Made by a program: the position numbers and the translations under genes. Below are positions 7,607 to 13,433 of a DNA stretch of 14,243 nucleotides, piece after piece. The DNA is taken from positions 1 through 14,243 of the forward strand of contig JAPHUG010000353.1 of the NCBI GenBank assembly GCA_026197195.1, written 5' to 3'. The notes beneath the pieces are model-generated. The model was not told the DNA's origin and did no database searches. It saw nothing but the letters and a program-made list of their open reading frames with translations. Position 1 is the stretch's first letter. Each line of letters starts with the position of its first letter. Source of the stretch: Sedimenticola sp. Lineage in GTDB: Bacteria; Pseudomonadota; Gammaproteobacteria; Chromatiales; Chromatiaceae.

Positions 7607-7623
7607 GGAACAACCGTTGTTCC
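7607..7623. repeat. Perfect 17-bp palindrome upstream of lipoprotein gene
   Basis: GGAACAAC at 7607-7614 and GTTGTTCC at 7616-7623 are exact reverse complements around one central C. The site lies 32 bases before the lipoprotein ATG, near or just after the predicted transcription start. It could be a repressor operator or, with a five-base loop, a 5'-UTR hairpin. Its sequence is unrelated to the TACAG palindrome upstream of the DUF1127 gene. Confidence 0.6.
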
Positions 7624-7655
7624 ATTAACCGGTAGTGCACTACAAAGGAAAAAAG

Positions 7656-8021
7656 ATGAAAAAACAGACGCTCCTCATAGCAACCATGGCCCTGTTCCTG
7701 GCAGGTTGTGGCTCTGACAATCAGGCCGCTGATACCACGAATACTGAGAAAACCAGTCTGCAGAAAGCCGCTGACCATGCTAAAGAGTCTGCCAAGCATG
7801 TTGGCGATGCGGTCTCAGAGTCGACTGAAGCAGCTCGTAAAAAGTGGACAGAAATGAATAAAGACCGGATTGAATCACCTTCAGGTGAAGCGGATACCAT
7901 GCCGGTTGAACAACCCAAGGCCGACATGGATGCTATCAAGAAAAAGTATGAAGAGGTCAAACAGGTAACGGTTGAAAAAACCAATGAAATGATCGAAAAG
8001 GCAAAAGAGATGACCAAATAG
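7656..8021 (+). CDS. Small helical lipoprotein
   Basis: A 121-residue protein starting at the ATG at 7656, preceded by a strong AAAGGAAAA ribosome site; an in-frame ATG at 7635 would spoil the signal peptide and lacks such a site. Residues 1-18 are a lipoprotein signal (MKKQTLLIATMALFLAGC) with the lipidated Cys18; +2 is Gly, consistent with the outer membrane. The mature protein is very hydrophilic, rich in Lys, Glu and Ala, and almost certainly alpha-helical, with stretches such as KAADHAKESAKHVGDAVSEST and a Lys/Glu-rich C-terminus ending in EMIEKAKEMTK. The first part resembles the amphipathic 11-mer-like repeats of stress-linked or late-embryogenesis-type proteins, but I cannot assign a family. 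It stands as its own unit, bounded by a palindrome upstream and an intrinsic terminator downstream. Confidence 0.85.
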   Translation: MKKQTLLIATMALFLAGCGSDNQAADTTNTEKTSLQKAADHAKESAKHVGDAVSESTEAARKKWTEMNKDRIESPSGEADTMPVEQPKADMDAIKKKYEEVKQVTVEKTNEMIEKAKEMTK

Positions 8022-8049
8022 TCGCTCTCTGCAGACACCATCCACGGGA

Positions 8050-8081
8050 AGCCCTGCTGATTGAGTGAGCAGGGCTTTTTT
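8050..8081 (+). terminator. Intrinsic terminator of small lipoprotein gene
   Basis: AGCCCTGCT at 8050-8058 pairs perfectly with AGCAGGGCT at 8068-8076 across a nine-base loop and runs directly into six T residues. This is a textbook rho-independent terminator 28 bases after the lipoprotein stop codon. It isolates the gene from the dCache-HAMP gene downstream. Confidence 0.92.
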
Positions 8082-8159
8082 ATTGGTAAAAATATAGAAA
8101 ATTAAATCGGGTGAAAAACCGCTCATGCTTTCTACGAAAATGGGTGGAAGGCCACACAT

Positions 8160-8189
8160 TTGTCAATGACGTAATCTTACCCAGTTAAT
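8160..8189 (+). promoter_or_regulatory. Weak candidate promoter for dCache-HAMP gene
   Basis: TTGTCA at 8160-8165 and GTTAAT at 8184-8189 are spaced by 18 bases. The -35 is a good match and the -10 matches at four positions. It would give a 5' leader of about 105 bases. After the terminator at 8050-8081, nothing else recognisable is seen in the 8022-8303 gap. Confidence 0.22.
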
Positions 8190-8303
8190 CAACAAACACT
8201 ACGATATCAACCATTTATACGAGCCAACATAAAACGCTTTAAATGGTATGGTATTTGCCCTCTGTTTCAGCCAGTACCACTCACACCACAAAGGCCAGAA
8301 CAG

Positions 8304-9389
8304 ATGACCGCCACTGAACAAAAAAATACGCTGGGCATATTCCCCAAACTTCTGATCGTCATGATTCTTGTGGCGACCGTACCACTTGCACTGATTTGGT
8401 ATGCCACCTCTCAATCGACATCGGCACTGGTCCATGATCAGGTGAGCCAGCGACTCTCCCAGACGTCAACAACGCTCAGCAGTTATATCAATGGCTGGGT
8501 TGAAATGAACGTCAGGATGCTCAACCAAAATGCGGATACCCCCGCTGTGGCCAGTATGCAGCAGGTGCAGCAGACACCCATATTAAAAATTATTAATGAA
8601 CAATATGAGTGGATCTACCTGGCCTTTACCGTCGCCATCAATGGTAACAATATCAGCCGCAGTGACGATAAGCCGCTGACCCAATACGGTGATAGAAGTT
8701 ATGTGCGGCAAGTCCTGGGGGGTAAGGCGCTTGGACAACAGGTTCTGATAGGTAAAACATCAGGCAAGCCCGCATTGGTTCTGGCCACGCCCATTAAAAG
8801 TGATGACAAAAAAACCAAAGGCATTCTTGCCATAGCGATGACACTCAAGGAGTTGTCCAGCAAAGTGGTTGATTCAAAGATTGGCTCAACTGGCTACGCA
8901 TTTCTTCTGGATCCTGAGGGTCGGGTGATTGCTCATCCCTCTGCAGACTATACCAGTCAACGAAAAGACATGAGCAGCCATCCGGCATACAGAGGCTTGA
9001 TGTTTGATAATCAGAGTGAATTGGAATACACCGATGAGCAGAACAACCGGGTAATCAGCTACTCCACAAAAACCCCCCATGGCTGGATCTTGGTGGTTCA
9101 GCAGAATCATGCAGAAGCCTACGCCTCTTTGAAAGACAATCACCAGCAGGCGCAGATCCTGCTGGTCGGTGCACTCGTTCTTGCCTTTGCCCTGGCATTA
9201 ATAGTTTCGGGCCGGTTGATAAAACCTATCAAACGATTGACCCTGGTGGCCGATAAAGTGAGTCGGGGTGATTTTGACTCTGAGTCAGAGGATATCAAAC
9301 GAATGGATGAACTCGGCGACCTTGCTCGTGCCATCTCACGCCTCGGTCAGAGTGTTCGACTCTCCATGGAACATTTTCAGCGCCAGTAA
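8304..9389 (+). CDS. Membrane dCache sensor with HAMP, no output domain
   Basis: A 361-residue inner-membrane sensor. Transmembrane helix 1 is at about 14-34, a periplasmic double-Cache-like domain at about 36-280, helix 2 at about 284-303 and a HAMP domain at about 304-356. Cache features include YGDRSYVRQVLGGK (128-141), KPALVLATPI and GSTGYAFLLDPEGRVIAHP (194-212), as in methyl-accepting proteins and sensor kinases. HAMP features include the Pro in RLIKPIKRLT and the DELGDLARAISRL segment. The protein ends five residues after HAMP with a proper stop codon, so there is no methyl-accepting, GGDEF, kinase or cyclase output. I see no degenerate remnant of one in the 55 bases before the next gene. 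The start has AAAGG at a nine-base spacing. It is probably co-transcribed with the PATAN-like gene downstream, which could be its effector. The ligand is unknown. Confidence 0.88.
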   Translation: MTATEQKNTLGIFPKLLIVMILVATVPLALIWYATSQSTSALVHDQVSQRLSQTSTTLSSYINGWVEMNVRMLNQNADTPAVASMQQVQQTPILKIINEQYEWIYLAFTVAINGNNISRSDDKPLTQYGDRSYVRQVLGGKALGQQVLIGKTSGKPALVLATPIKSDDKKTKGILAIAMTLKELSSKVVDSKIGSTGYAFLLDPEGRVIAHPSADYTSQRKDMSSHPAYRGLMFDNQSELEYTDEQNNRVISYSTKTPHGWILVVQQNHAEAYASLKDNHQQAQILLVGALVLAFALALIVSGRLIKPIKRLTLVADKVSRGDFDSESEDIKRMDELGDLARAISRLGQSVRLSMEHFQRQ

Positions 9390-9444
9390 ACCCGTAATGA
9401 ATAAGGGAAGGTGAACTTTTTATCCAACACCACAGGGCAACGCT

Positions 9445-10047
9445 ATGCCACATGATACAGGGCTCGATCGTCAGGGGCTTATTACACAGATTCGGCAGCA
9501 CTGTAAAAACCGGGACACCGGAACTCTTTTTCTGCTGACGGAGAAGCGCGCTACGGTGAAGCTGGTGATTGCTGAAGGCACTATTGCTGCGCTCTCTTAC
9601 CAGTCAATTCGGGGTGAAGAAGCGATACTGCCCATGAGCCGGTTGCTTCAGTGCAGCATGCGTTATTATCCTGGTGTCAAACTGCTTCCGGCAAATCAAA
9701 CGTTGCCAACCACCGAACAGATTATCAACCGCCTACAAGGGGGAGCCACAAATGAAGATGCGGTTCAAGGCAACACACAAATCCTAATCGAGAAACCAAA
9801 CAGATCGAACTTATCAGAAACCGTGCAGGACGCTCTTGAAGATGTGTTGACCATTCTGATTGATGAAACAACGGAGTTCATGGGGCCATTTGCAACGGTA
9901 TTATGCAGGAAATACATGGAGGGAGCGGGTAACCCCCCCACTCTATCAGAGATACAGCGGGCACTGCATCAACTGGCGGAAGATATCCGCGATAAAACAA
10001 AGAGTAACCAACTTGAACAAAACGTATTGCAGCGGATCCGCTTATAA
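9445..10047 (+). CDS. Soluble protein with DUF4388/PATAN-like N-terminal domain
   Basis: A 200-residue cytoplasmic protein with no signal or membrane segment. Residues about 10-82 fit the DUF4388/PATAN pattern: GTLFLL, a beta hairpin, LVIAEGTIAALSY, then RGEEAI and a helix with a short C-terminal strand. PATAN domains occur in cyanobacterial and proteobacterial response regulators and mediate protein contacts for motility and signalling. A Thr/Gln-rich linker (about 84-122) leads to a helical domain at about 125-195 with EFMGPFATVLCRKYM. That resembles the 'GP(I/F)A' helical module found at the C-terminus of other signalling proteins, recalled here without a database check. The gene starts 55 bases after the HAMP-terminated sensor in the same direction, so it may be the cytoplasmic partner of that protein. 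It ends five bases short of a convergent gene. Domain naming is by pattern, not by search. Confidence 0.75.
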   Translation: MPHDTGLDRQGLITQIRQHCKNRDTGTLFLLTEKRATVKLVIAEGTIAALSYQSIRGEEAILPMSRLLQCSMRYYPGVKLLPANQTLPTTEQIINRLQGGATNEDAVQGNTQILIEKPNRSNLSETVQDALEDVLTILIDETTEFMGPFATVLCRKYMEGAGNPPTLSEIQRALHQLAEDIRDKTKSNQLEQNVLQRIRL

Positions 10048-10052
10048 CCTGC

Positions 10053-10451
10053 TTACTTAGAGATGGTTATCTGCATGCCTTCCATGCGTAATGCCACCAT
10101 CACAGCACGTGCCTGAGCCTCAGTCATAACGACCCGCTTAAGGCTTTTGAAAACACTCAGCTGATCCAGGTAGAGTTGGTCAATCTGTAGCTCACAGTGC
10201 AAACCGGCAAACACACGTTCAAGAATGTCAGCCACTTTTATGTGATTGGAATCGACAAAATAGATAGCACGACGCTCAGGTACATAATGAACCCGGTCCA
10301 TACAGAGATTAAAGAAAATACTAACTTCACCTTCAGAAGCCTCTGCACGTACTTTGCGATGGCTCCTGCAAAGCGTTTTGGCACAGTTTGAATCAACGGG
10401 ACCAATCATAGAGTAGGCATTTCCCAGCACTAAGGTCAAAAGAGAATCCAC
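10053..10451 (-). CDS. Hypothetical protein, 132 residues
   Basis: I do not recognise this protein. The frame opens with a GTG at 10451; an in-frame stop lies three codons upstream, so the GTG or the Met at codon 15 (NAYSMIGPVD) are the only reasonable starts. No strong ribosome site supports either. The sequence looks coding: it alternates short beta-type stretches (EGEVSIFFNLCMDRVHYVP, RAIYFVDSN) with helices (KVADILERVFAGL, TEAQARAVMVALRMEG) and ends in an IT-type strand. There is no signal peptide or transmembrane helix, and three Cys residues lie in the first 50. It is convergent with the PATAN-like gene (five-base gap) and divergent from the ABC transporter operon, 167 bases away. It may be a conserved small signalling accessory protein, but that is speculation. 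Confidence 0.6.
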   Translation of the reverse strand: MDSLLTLVLGNAYSMIGPVDSNCAKTLCRSHRKVRAEASEGEVSIFFNLCMDRVHYVPERRAIYFVDSNHIKVADILERVFAGLHCELQIDQLYLDQLSVFKSLKRVVMTEAQARAVMVALRMEGMQITISK

Positions 10452-10533
10452 AGGTTTTCATATTACCTGATAAACAGTAGGTCTGAAAACAGCCCTATCA
10501 AACTACCCAGCAGGCAGTAACCAAGCAATATTG

Positions 10534-10548
10534 CGCCAGGTACTGGCG
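10534..10548. promoter_or_regulatory. Palindrome at the -35 position of the ABC operon (candidate operator)
   Basis: CGCCAG and CTGGCG are exact inverted repeats around GTA, giving the 15-base site CGCCAGGTACTGGCG. It lies 71-85 bases before the binding-protein ATG. A TATTAT box at 10567-10572 (five of six matches to the -10 consensus) follows, so the palindrome's right arm overlaps the expected -35 region. A repressor bound there would block the promoter. Inferred from position and symmetry only. Confidence 0.5.
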
Positions 10549-10566
10549 GAGCGTCTGCCCACTGAG

Positions 10567-10572
10567 TATTAT
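10567..10572 (+). promoter_or_regulatory. Candidate -10 box for ABC transporter operon
   Basis: TATTAT matches TATAAT at five of six positions, 47 bases before the start codon. The -35 region is weak (TGGCGG at 10544-10549) and overlaps the palindrome, which would fit an activated or repressed promoter. Confidence 0.35.
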
Positions 10573-10618
10573 TAACCTTTGAATCCCTTCTCATCACTTC
10601 AATTAAAGAGCATGCTAA

Positions 10619-11599
10619 ATGAAAAATCCTATTCTAAAACATGGGTTATCCCTGCTTGCATCCATTTCATTTGCTGTCATGGCCAGTACAACAGCGGTTT
10701 TGGCCGCCGATAAACATGTAGCAATAAGCCAGATTGTTGAACACCCGGCACTGGATGCCGCCCGCCAGGGTATTCAGGATGAATTGGCTGAACAGGGTTT
10801 TGTCGTAGGCAAAAATCTAAAGTGGAGTTATGAGAGCGCCCAGGGCAGCCCCTCAACTGCCGCTCAGATAGCCAAAAAATTTGCTGGTGAAAAGCCCGAT
10901 GTGGTCATTGGTATATCCACCCCTTCCGCGCAAACACTGGCGGCCTCAGCGCGAGGCATTCCACTCATATTCAGTGCCGTTACTGATCCCATTGCAGCAA
11001 AGCTTGTCGATAATCTCGAAAAACCGGGCGGCATGATCACGGGAACCAGCGATGCACTGCCTATCGAAAAACACCTCGATCTCATTCAGGAGATTGTCCC
11101 CGGCTTGAAAAAACTGGGCGTGCTGTTTAATCCAGGTGAAACTAATTCTGTCAGCAGCGTAAAACAGATGACCGCCGCTGCCGAAAAACGGGGCTGGGTG
11201 ATTGTGGAGGGGGGTGCAGCTAAATCCTCCGAAGTCCTGGCGGCTGCCCGTTCGCTGGTAGGTAAGGTTGATGCGATGTACGTGCCTACCGATAACACCG
11301 TGGTCTCTGCCTTTGAAAGTGTTGTTCGAGTGGGACAACAAGCCAAGCTTCCCGTCATTGCGGGTGATACCTCATCCGTAGACAGAGGAGCCATTGCGGC
11401 TGTCGGTTTCAATTACTATGATGTTGGCCGTCAGACAGGACGAATGGCCGCTCAGGTTCTAAAGGGTGAAAAACCGGGTAACATTGCCGTCGAAACCGTA
11501 CAAAAAACGGAGCTTTATCTGAACCTCGGCTCAGCAGAGAAAATGGGGATCACATTTAGTGATGCACTCATCACACGCGCTTCAAAAGTGATAGAATAG
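10619..11599 (+). CDS. ABC transporter substrate-binding protein (ABC_sub_bind/TrpX-like)
   Basis: The periplasmic ligand-binding component of the importer encoded downstream. Residues 1-29 are a cleavable signal peptide (MKNPILKHGLSLLASISFAV..., cleavage after AVLA). The mature protein follows the ABC_sub_bind (PF04392) pattern: VAISQIVEHPALDAARQGI, then a lobe around KPDVVIGISTPSAQTLA, FSAVTDPIAAKLVDN, the hinge around GVLFNPGETNS and the C-terminal lobe with DAMYVPTDNTVVSA, PVIAGDTSSVDRGAIAAVG and YYDVGRQTGRMAAQVLKG. Relatives serve the streptococcal tryptophan importer TrpXYZ, so an amino acid or aromatic ligand is likely, but specificity cannot be read here. Length (326) is normal. AAAGAG lies eight bases before the ATG. 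A 26-base stem-loop follows before the permease gene and may raise binding-protein output relative to the membrane parts. Confidence 0.93.
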   Translation: MKNPILKHGLSLLASISFAVMASTTAVLAADKHVAISQIVEHPALDAARQGIQDELAEQGFVVGKNLKWSYESAQGSPSTAAQIAKKFAGEKPDVVIGISTPSAQTLAASARGIPLIFSAVTDPIAAKLVDNLEKPGGMITGTSDALPIEKHLDLIQEIVPGLKKLGVLFNPGETNSVSSVKQMTAAAEKRGWVIVEGGAAKSSEVLAAARSLVGKVDAMYVPTDNTVVSAFESVVRVGQQAKLPVIAGDTSSVDRGAIAAVGFNYYDVGRQTGRMAAQVLKGEKPGNIAVETVQKTELYLNLGSAEKMGITFSDALITRASKVIE

Positions 11600-11616
11600 C
11601 GTTTTCAGACTCGCTA

Positions 11617-11642
11617 CTGCACGGCATCCCGGTGCCGTGCAG
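11617..11642 (+). repeat. Stem-loop between binding-protein and permease genes
   Basis: CTGCACGGCA at 11617-11626 and TGCCGTGCAG at 11633-11642 are perfect inverted repeats with a six-base loop (TCCCGG), 18 bases after the binding-protein stop. No T-run follows, so it is not a classic terminator. As with intergenic hairpins of other periplasmic-binding-protein operons, it may protect the upstream mRNA and keep permease and ATPase levels lower. It also covers the GTG at 11637, arguing against that start. Confidence 0.8.
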
Positions 11643-11660
11643 ACAATAGATCAAAATCCT

Positions 11661-12560
11661 ATGAACCAAATTGCCTTTCTGGGCGCTATAGAGAGTGGCC
11701 TTGTCTTTGGACTGGTTGCCTTTGGTGTCTTTCTTTCATTCCGTATTCTGCAATTTCCTGATCTGACAGTTGATGGCAGTTTCCCTTTAGGGGCAGCGGT
11801 CAGTGCAACCATGATCGTCAGTGGAATTGACCCCTGGCTCTCCACGCTGGTAGCTGCCATAGCAGGTGCGGGGGCCGGATTGATCACTGCCTGGCTGAAT
11901 GTACGGTTAAAGATATTGCATCTATTGGCCTCCATTCTGACCATGATTGCACTCTACTCTGTGAATTTGCGCATTATGGGACGGCCCAATGTGGCCTTAC
12001 TCGGTGAGCAGACCGTTTTAACGCCTTTCGAGAGTGGCTCACTCCCCTACTACATCACTACACCGCTGGTTTTTTCAGTGATTGTGCTCATCATCCTGGT
12101 TGGACTGGTGGCGTTCCTCTATTCAGAAATTGGTCTCTCCATGCGTGCAACCGGTGCCAATCCGCGAATGGCACGGGCACATGGTATTAACACTGGACGG
12201 ATGATTCTTCTGGGTATGGGCATCTCGAATGCTCTGGTGGCGATTGCCGGGGCACTGTTTGCACAAAGCCAGGGCAGTGCAGATGTCACCATGGGGGTTG
12301 GTGTCATCGTTATCGGGCTGGCATCGGTCATTGGCGGTGAGGCCGTCATGTCGACCCGAACCATGTTACTGGCAGTGGTTGCCTGCCTGATTGGCGCCAT
12401 TCTCTATCGGCTTGCCATCGCAACGGCACTGAACCTGGACATGCTTGGCTTAAAATCACAAGATCTCAATCTGGTGACAGCCGTTCTGGTGACGGCCGCC
12501 ATTGTGTTCCCCGGTATGAAACGATCACTGGCCGGTGTCTTTACCCGAGGGGACAGCTGA
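11661..12560 (+). CDS. ABC transporter permease (LivH/BPD_transp_2 type)
   Basis: The membrane component of the importer, in the branched-chain amino-acid/TrpY-like permease family. From the ATG at 11661 it has 299 residues with about eight to nine hydrophobic segments. These begin with IAFLGAIESGLVFGLVAFGV and include the motif region FPDLTVDGSFPLGAAV near residue 40, typical of this permease group and LIAxxxLDxT-like. EIGLSMRATGANPRMARAHGI at mid-protein is the coupling-loop EAA-type segment facing the ATPase, followed by LGMGISNALVAIAGAL. The open frame extends to GTG 11637 but that codon is inside a stem-loop, so ATG 11661 is preferred, although no good ribosome site precedes it. The stop codon overlaps the ATPase start by one base (TGATG), showing translational coupling. 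Confidence 0.92.
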   Translation: MNQIAFLGAIESGLVFGLVAFGVFLSFRILQFPDLTVDGSFPLGAAVSATMIVSGIDPWLSTLVAAIAGAGAGLITAWLNVRLKILHLLASILTMIALYSVNLRIMGRPNVALLGEQTVLTPFESGSLPYYITTPLVFSVIVLIILVGLVAFLYSEIGLSMRATGANPRMARAHGINTGRMILLGMGISNALVAIAGALFAQSQGSADVTMGVGVIVIGLASVIGGEAVMSTRTMLLAVVACLIGAILYRLAIATALNLDMLGLKSQDLNLVTAVLVTAAIVFPGMKRSLAGVFTRGDS

Positions 12561-13357
12561 TGATCTCATTACGCGAAATCGTTGTTACCTTCAGCAAGGG
12601 AACGCCACTTGAGACACTGGCGCTCAAGTCCGTAGATCTGAATATTGATAAAGGTGAATTTGTAACCGTTATAGGCAGTAACGGTGCGGGAAAATCAACC
12701 CTACTCAATATCCTATCAGGCGAAGCACTGGCCGACAGTGGTAGCCTGTTTATCGATAATGAAGAGCTTACCCGTCGCTCAACGCATGCCCGGGCCGGAT
12801 TGGTAGCCCGTGTCTTTCAGGATCCACTTGCAGGAACCTGTGAGCAGCTAACGATTGAAGAGAATCTTGCGTTGGCCTGTGGTCGTGGACGTCGACGAAC
12901 ACTGAACCAGGCTTTGAATGGCAAGCTTCGTAACCGGTTTAAAGAACAGTTGGAACGACTGGGGCTGGGTCTTGAAGAGCGACTGGGTGATCAGATGGGC
13001 CTGCTCTCTGGCGGACAACGCCAAGCTGTCAGCCTGTTGATGGCCACATTACAGCCAGCGAAAATTTTACTGCTGGATGAGCACACCGCGGCACTCGATC
13101 CAAAAACGGCCGCCTTTGTGCTTGAACTCAGTCGTGAAATAATCGAGGAGCAGACACTCACTACCCTGATGGTTACTCACAGTATGCGTCAGGCATTGGA
13201 TGTTGGCTCCCGAACAATCATGATGCATCAGGGCCGTATTGTATTTGACGTGACCGGTAAAGATCGTGAGGGGTTGGATGTACCCGACCTGCTCGCACTT
13301 TTTGAGAAACGTCAGGGAGAGTCTTTGACGGATGATAGTTTGTTGTTGTCTGGATGA
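12560..13357 (+). CDS. ABC transporter ATP-binding protein
   Basis: The cytoplasmic ATPase that powers the importer, 265 residues. All nucleotide-binding motifs are intact: Walker A GSNGAGKST (39-47), Q-loop Gln87 in VFQDP, ABC signature LSGGQ (149-153), Walker B ILLLDE (169-174) with catalytic Glu174, D-loop AALD, and switch His207 in VTHS. The sequence DEHTAALDPKTA after Walker B is characteristic of the ATPase paired with ABC_sub_bind-type binding proteins. The ATG overlaps the permease stop by one base, with GAGGGGA just upstream as ribosome site. The C-terminal tail (about 250-265, QGESLTDDSLLLSG) lies outside the core fold. It is the last gene of the operon. No convincing terminator is seen in the 76 bases before the convergent glpD stop. 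Confidence 0.95.
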   Translation: MISLREIVVTFSKGTPLETLALKSVDLNIDKGEFVTVIGSNGAGKSTLLNILSGEALADSGSLFIDNEELTRRSTHARAGLVARVFQDPLAGTCEQLTIEENLALACGRGRRRTLNQALNGKLRNRFKEQLERLGLGLEERLGDQMGLLSGGQRQAVSLLMATLQPAKILLLDEHTAALDPKTAAFVLELSREIIEEQTLTTLMVTHSMRQALDVGSRTIMMHQGRIVFDVTGKDREGLDVPDLLALFEKRQGESLTDDSLLLSG

Positions 13358-13433
13358 ACGTGACCAGTAAATCAAGCCGCCCTTTATTTTGATTTTCTAT
13401 ACAACAGTGGTAGCTGTTATACATATGAGCTGA

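Noticed and set aside
7635..7655. Upstream in-frame ATG for the small lipoprotein
   Set aside because: It would add MHYKGKK before a normal MKKQ lipoprotein signal. The AAAGGAAAA site is placed for ATG 7656.
7721..8041. 106-codon minus-strand open frame opposite the small lipoprotein
   Set aside because: It mirrors the Lys/Glu-rich coding sequence, crosses the lipoprotein end and has no ribosome site or family features.
10946..11341. 131-codon minus-strand open frame inside the binding-protein gene
   Set aside because: It is antisense to a well-supported ABC_sub_bind gene and has no recognisable protein features.
11637..11660. GTG start giving eight extra residues to the permease
   Set aside because: The GTG lies inside the 3' arm of a perfect stem-loop and has no ribosome site. 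ATG 11661 starts just before the first membrane helix.
13390..13425. AACAG/CTGTT hairpin between the ABC operon and glpD
   Set aside because: Only five clean pairs with mismatches beyond them and no T-run in either direction.
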